From Candidatus Hydrogenedens sp. (GTDB lineage: Bacteria; Hydrogenedentota; Hydrogenedentia; Hydrogenedentales; CAITNO01): a stretch of DNA of 32,127 bases. A program made the translations under genes and the position numbers. The number at the start of each line of letters is the position of its first letter. The first letter of the stretch is position 1. Positions 31,571 through 32,127 of this stretch are shown here, piece after piece. The stretch is taken from NCBI GenBank assembly GCA_012522755.1, contig JAAYJV010000073.1, positions 1-32,127 of the forward strand, given 5' to 3'. A model generated the notes under the pieces. It had not been told where the DNA came from, searched no databases, and saw nothing but the letters and a program-made list of their open reading frames with translations.

Positions 31571-32127
31571 TCTTTTTCTATATCCACCTCGGGTACCATG
31601 ACACGCAAGTTGCCTTCATCCCACTCCAGATTTCTTATGGAGCCACGGCCTCTTCTGTACAAAGAGATATCTTGAATATGGGAATAATCGGGCATTTCAA
31701 AGACGCCCAGGGCATCGAAATCAGGGTTGAATTCAATATCGGACAAACGGCTCGTGCTCTCAAAGGTCACTTCTTTTTCATCGCCATATTCAATCCAACA
31801 CGACTCTTTCATTTCCAGGGGCACATTGAAACCCTCGACGATTTGCCGATCGTGAAAAGTATATTCCGTAATACTTCTCTCTGTGGCTGCTCCGGTCTTT
31901 TCGGCCTGGGAGGGCGGCGTTACCCCATCCGGTTCAACATGCTTCCCCACTTCCTTAACCAGACGCCATTTTTGCATGGTATAGCCCTCCTCAGGAGAAA
32001 GCCAGAGGGTCAGATGGCCATCGGGCAGGTTCGCATCGATTATGACGATGACCTGACCTTCAAATTCACCTCTCTCCACCCCCTTGATACGATCCATGGT
32101 GAGATCGTTCTGCTGGTATTTCCCCCG
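31354..32127 (-). CDS. Array paralog P1, N-terminal part outside the window
   Basis: 258 codons are visible; the frame is open to the window edge. The first visible residues RGKYQQNDLT align with residues 161-170 of P2, so about 160 N-terminal residues, including the signal peptide, lie outside. KW type: LWLSPEEGYTMQKW, NPDFDALGVFEMPDYS, linker KSEKTKEEEKIPERISLNLG (identical to P2), helix TMVIVGAASVSLLLVLLALL, tail WRVRRKNN. An internal ATG at 32097 is not a likely start because homology continues upstream. Confidence 0.93.
   Translation of the reverse strand, partial: RGKYQQNDLTMDRIKGVERGEFEGQVIVIIDANLPDGHLTLWLSPEEGYTMQKWRLVKEVGKHVEPDGVTPPSQAEKTGAATERSITEYTFHDRQIVEGFNVPLEMKESCWIEYGDEKEVTFESTSRLSDIEFNPDFDALGVFEMPDYSHIQDISLYRRGRGSIRNLEWDEGNLRVMVPEVDIEKELAEGADAHKSEKTKEEEKIPERISLNLGASEESDAFIIPGVTRTMVIVGAASVSLLLVLLALLWRVRRKNN

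Larger units (their letters stand above)
10543..32127 (-). repeat. Tandem array of 17 paralogous exported membrane-anchored proteins (P1-P17)
   Basis: Seventeen consecutive same-strand genes encode one family with a repeat period of about 1.2-1.3 kb. The shared order of elements is: signal peptide; DxE[ST][IV]LxxFRxSxxW (about 25-50); a variable half; LLTPDxxxxxE then a short EExxxGxxxxVLEA strand; LW[LV]xPDxxYxMxK[CW] (about 190-215); FxPVxxE (about 260); NPDFxALxAFxF (about 295); KKDGTxLSGFxWEDGKL (about 320); a Lys/Glu-rich linker; a transmembrane helix (about 375-410) and a basic tail. The predicted topology is a periplasmic domain held by one C-terminal helix. No GFxxxE prepilin motif occurs. 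The core recalls LolA/RseB-like periplasmic folds, but I cannot confirm this. The array continues beyond the right edge. Confidence 0.9.

Noticed and set aside
10543-32127. Array proteins as pseudopilins or prepilin-like cargo
   Set aside because: None has a Gly-Phe-x-x-x-Glu cleavage motif; their leaders look like ordinary signal peptides, and the helix is at the C-terminus.

Overview
Every gene I can support in this window lies on the minus strand, so transcription runs from the right edge to the left edge. The window has two main blocks. From about 32.1 kb to 10.5 kb is a tandem array of 17 paralogous exported membrane proteins: 16 complete copies and one cut by the window edge. I number them P1 (right edge, first transcribed) to P17. 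From 10.4 kb to 0.36 kb is an 11-gene type II secretion (T2SS) operon in the order gspE-F-G-H-I-J-K-L-M, a short GspC/PilP-like gene, gspD. A separate gene starts at position 63 and leaves the window at position 1.

The organism is Gram-negative, because a secretin plus a complete set of pseudopilins requires an outer membrane. The host cannot be fixed from this sequence. The GPDGVFGTEDD-type insert in GspK, the T2SS gene order and the large family of exported paralogs make a member of the PVC group (Verrucomicrobiota, Kiritimatiellota, Lentisphaerota or Planctomycetota) a reasonable guess, but only a guess.

The paralogs are about 400-430 residues long and share one plan: a signal peptide; a D-x-E-[ST]-[IV]-L-x-[AE]-F-R-[DEN]-S-x-x-W segment; a variable N-terminal half; a conserved core with LW[LV]xPDxxYxMxK[CW] and NPDFxALxAF; a KKDGTxLSGFxWEDGKL segment; a charged linker; and one C-terminal transmembrane helix with a short basic tail. 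They are not pseudopilins. I do not recognise an exact family. The core is reminiscent of LolA/RseB-like periplasmic proteins, which is inference. Genes are packed almost end to end: five junctions in P12-P17 and P3/P4 are ATGA stop/start overlaps, and most others have gaps of 2-19 bases. The exception is a 479-base gap (25820-26298) holding a broken GxxExxY-type gene inside an inverted repeat, flanked by 40-base direct repeats.

The copies are mosaics. Bodies, membrane modules and even gene-to-gene junctions have been exchanged or duplicated, and at least two copies (P11 and P17) have damaged translation starts. The array runs directly into gspE across 114 bases, so the working hypothesis is an expanding family of membrane-anchored envelope proteins that are cargo, partners or clients of the adjacent T2SS. 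That functional link rests only on proximity and shared orientation.
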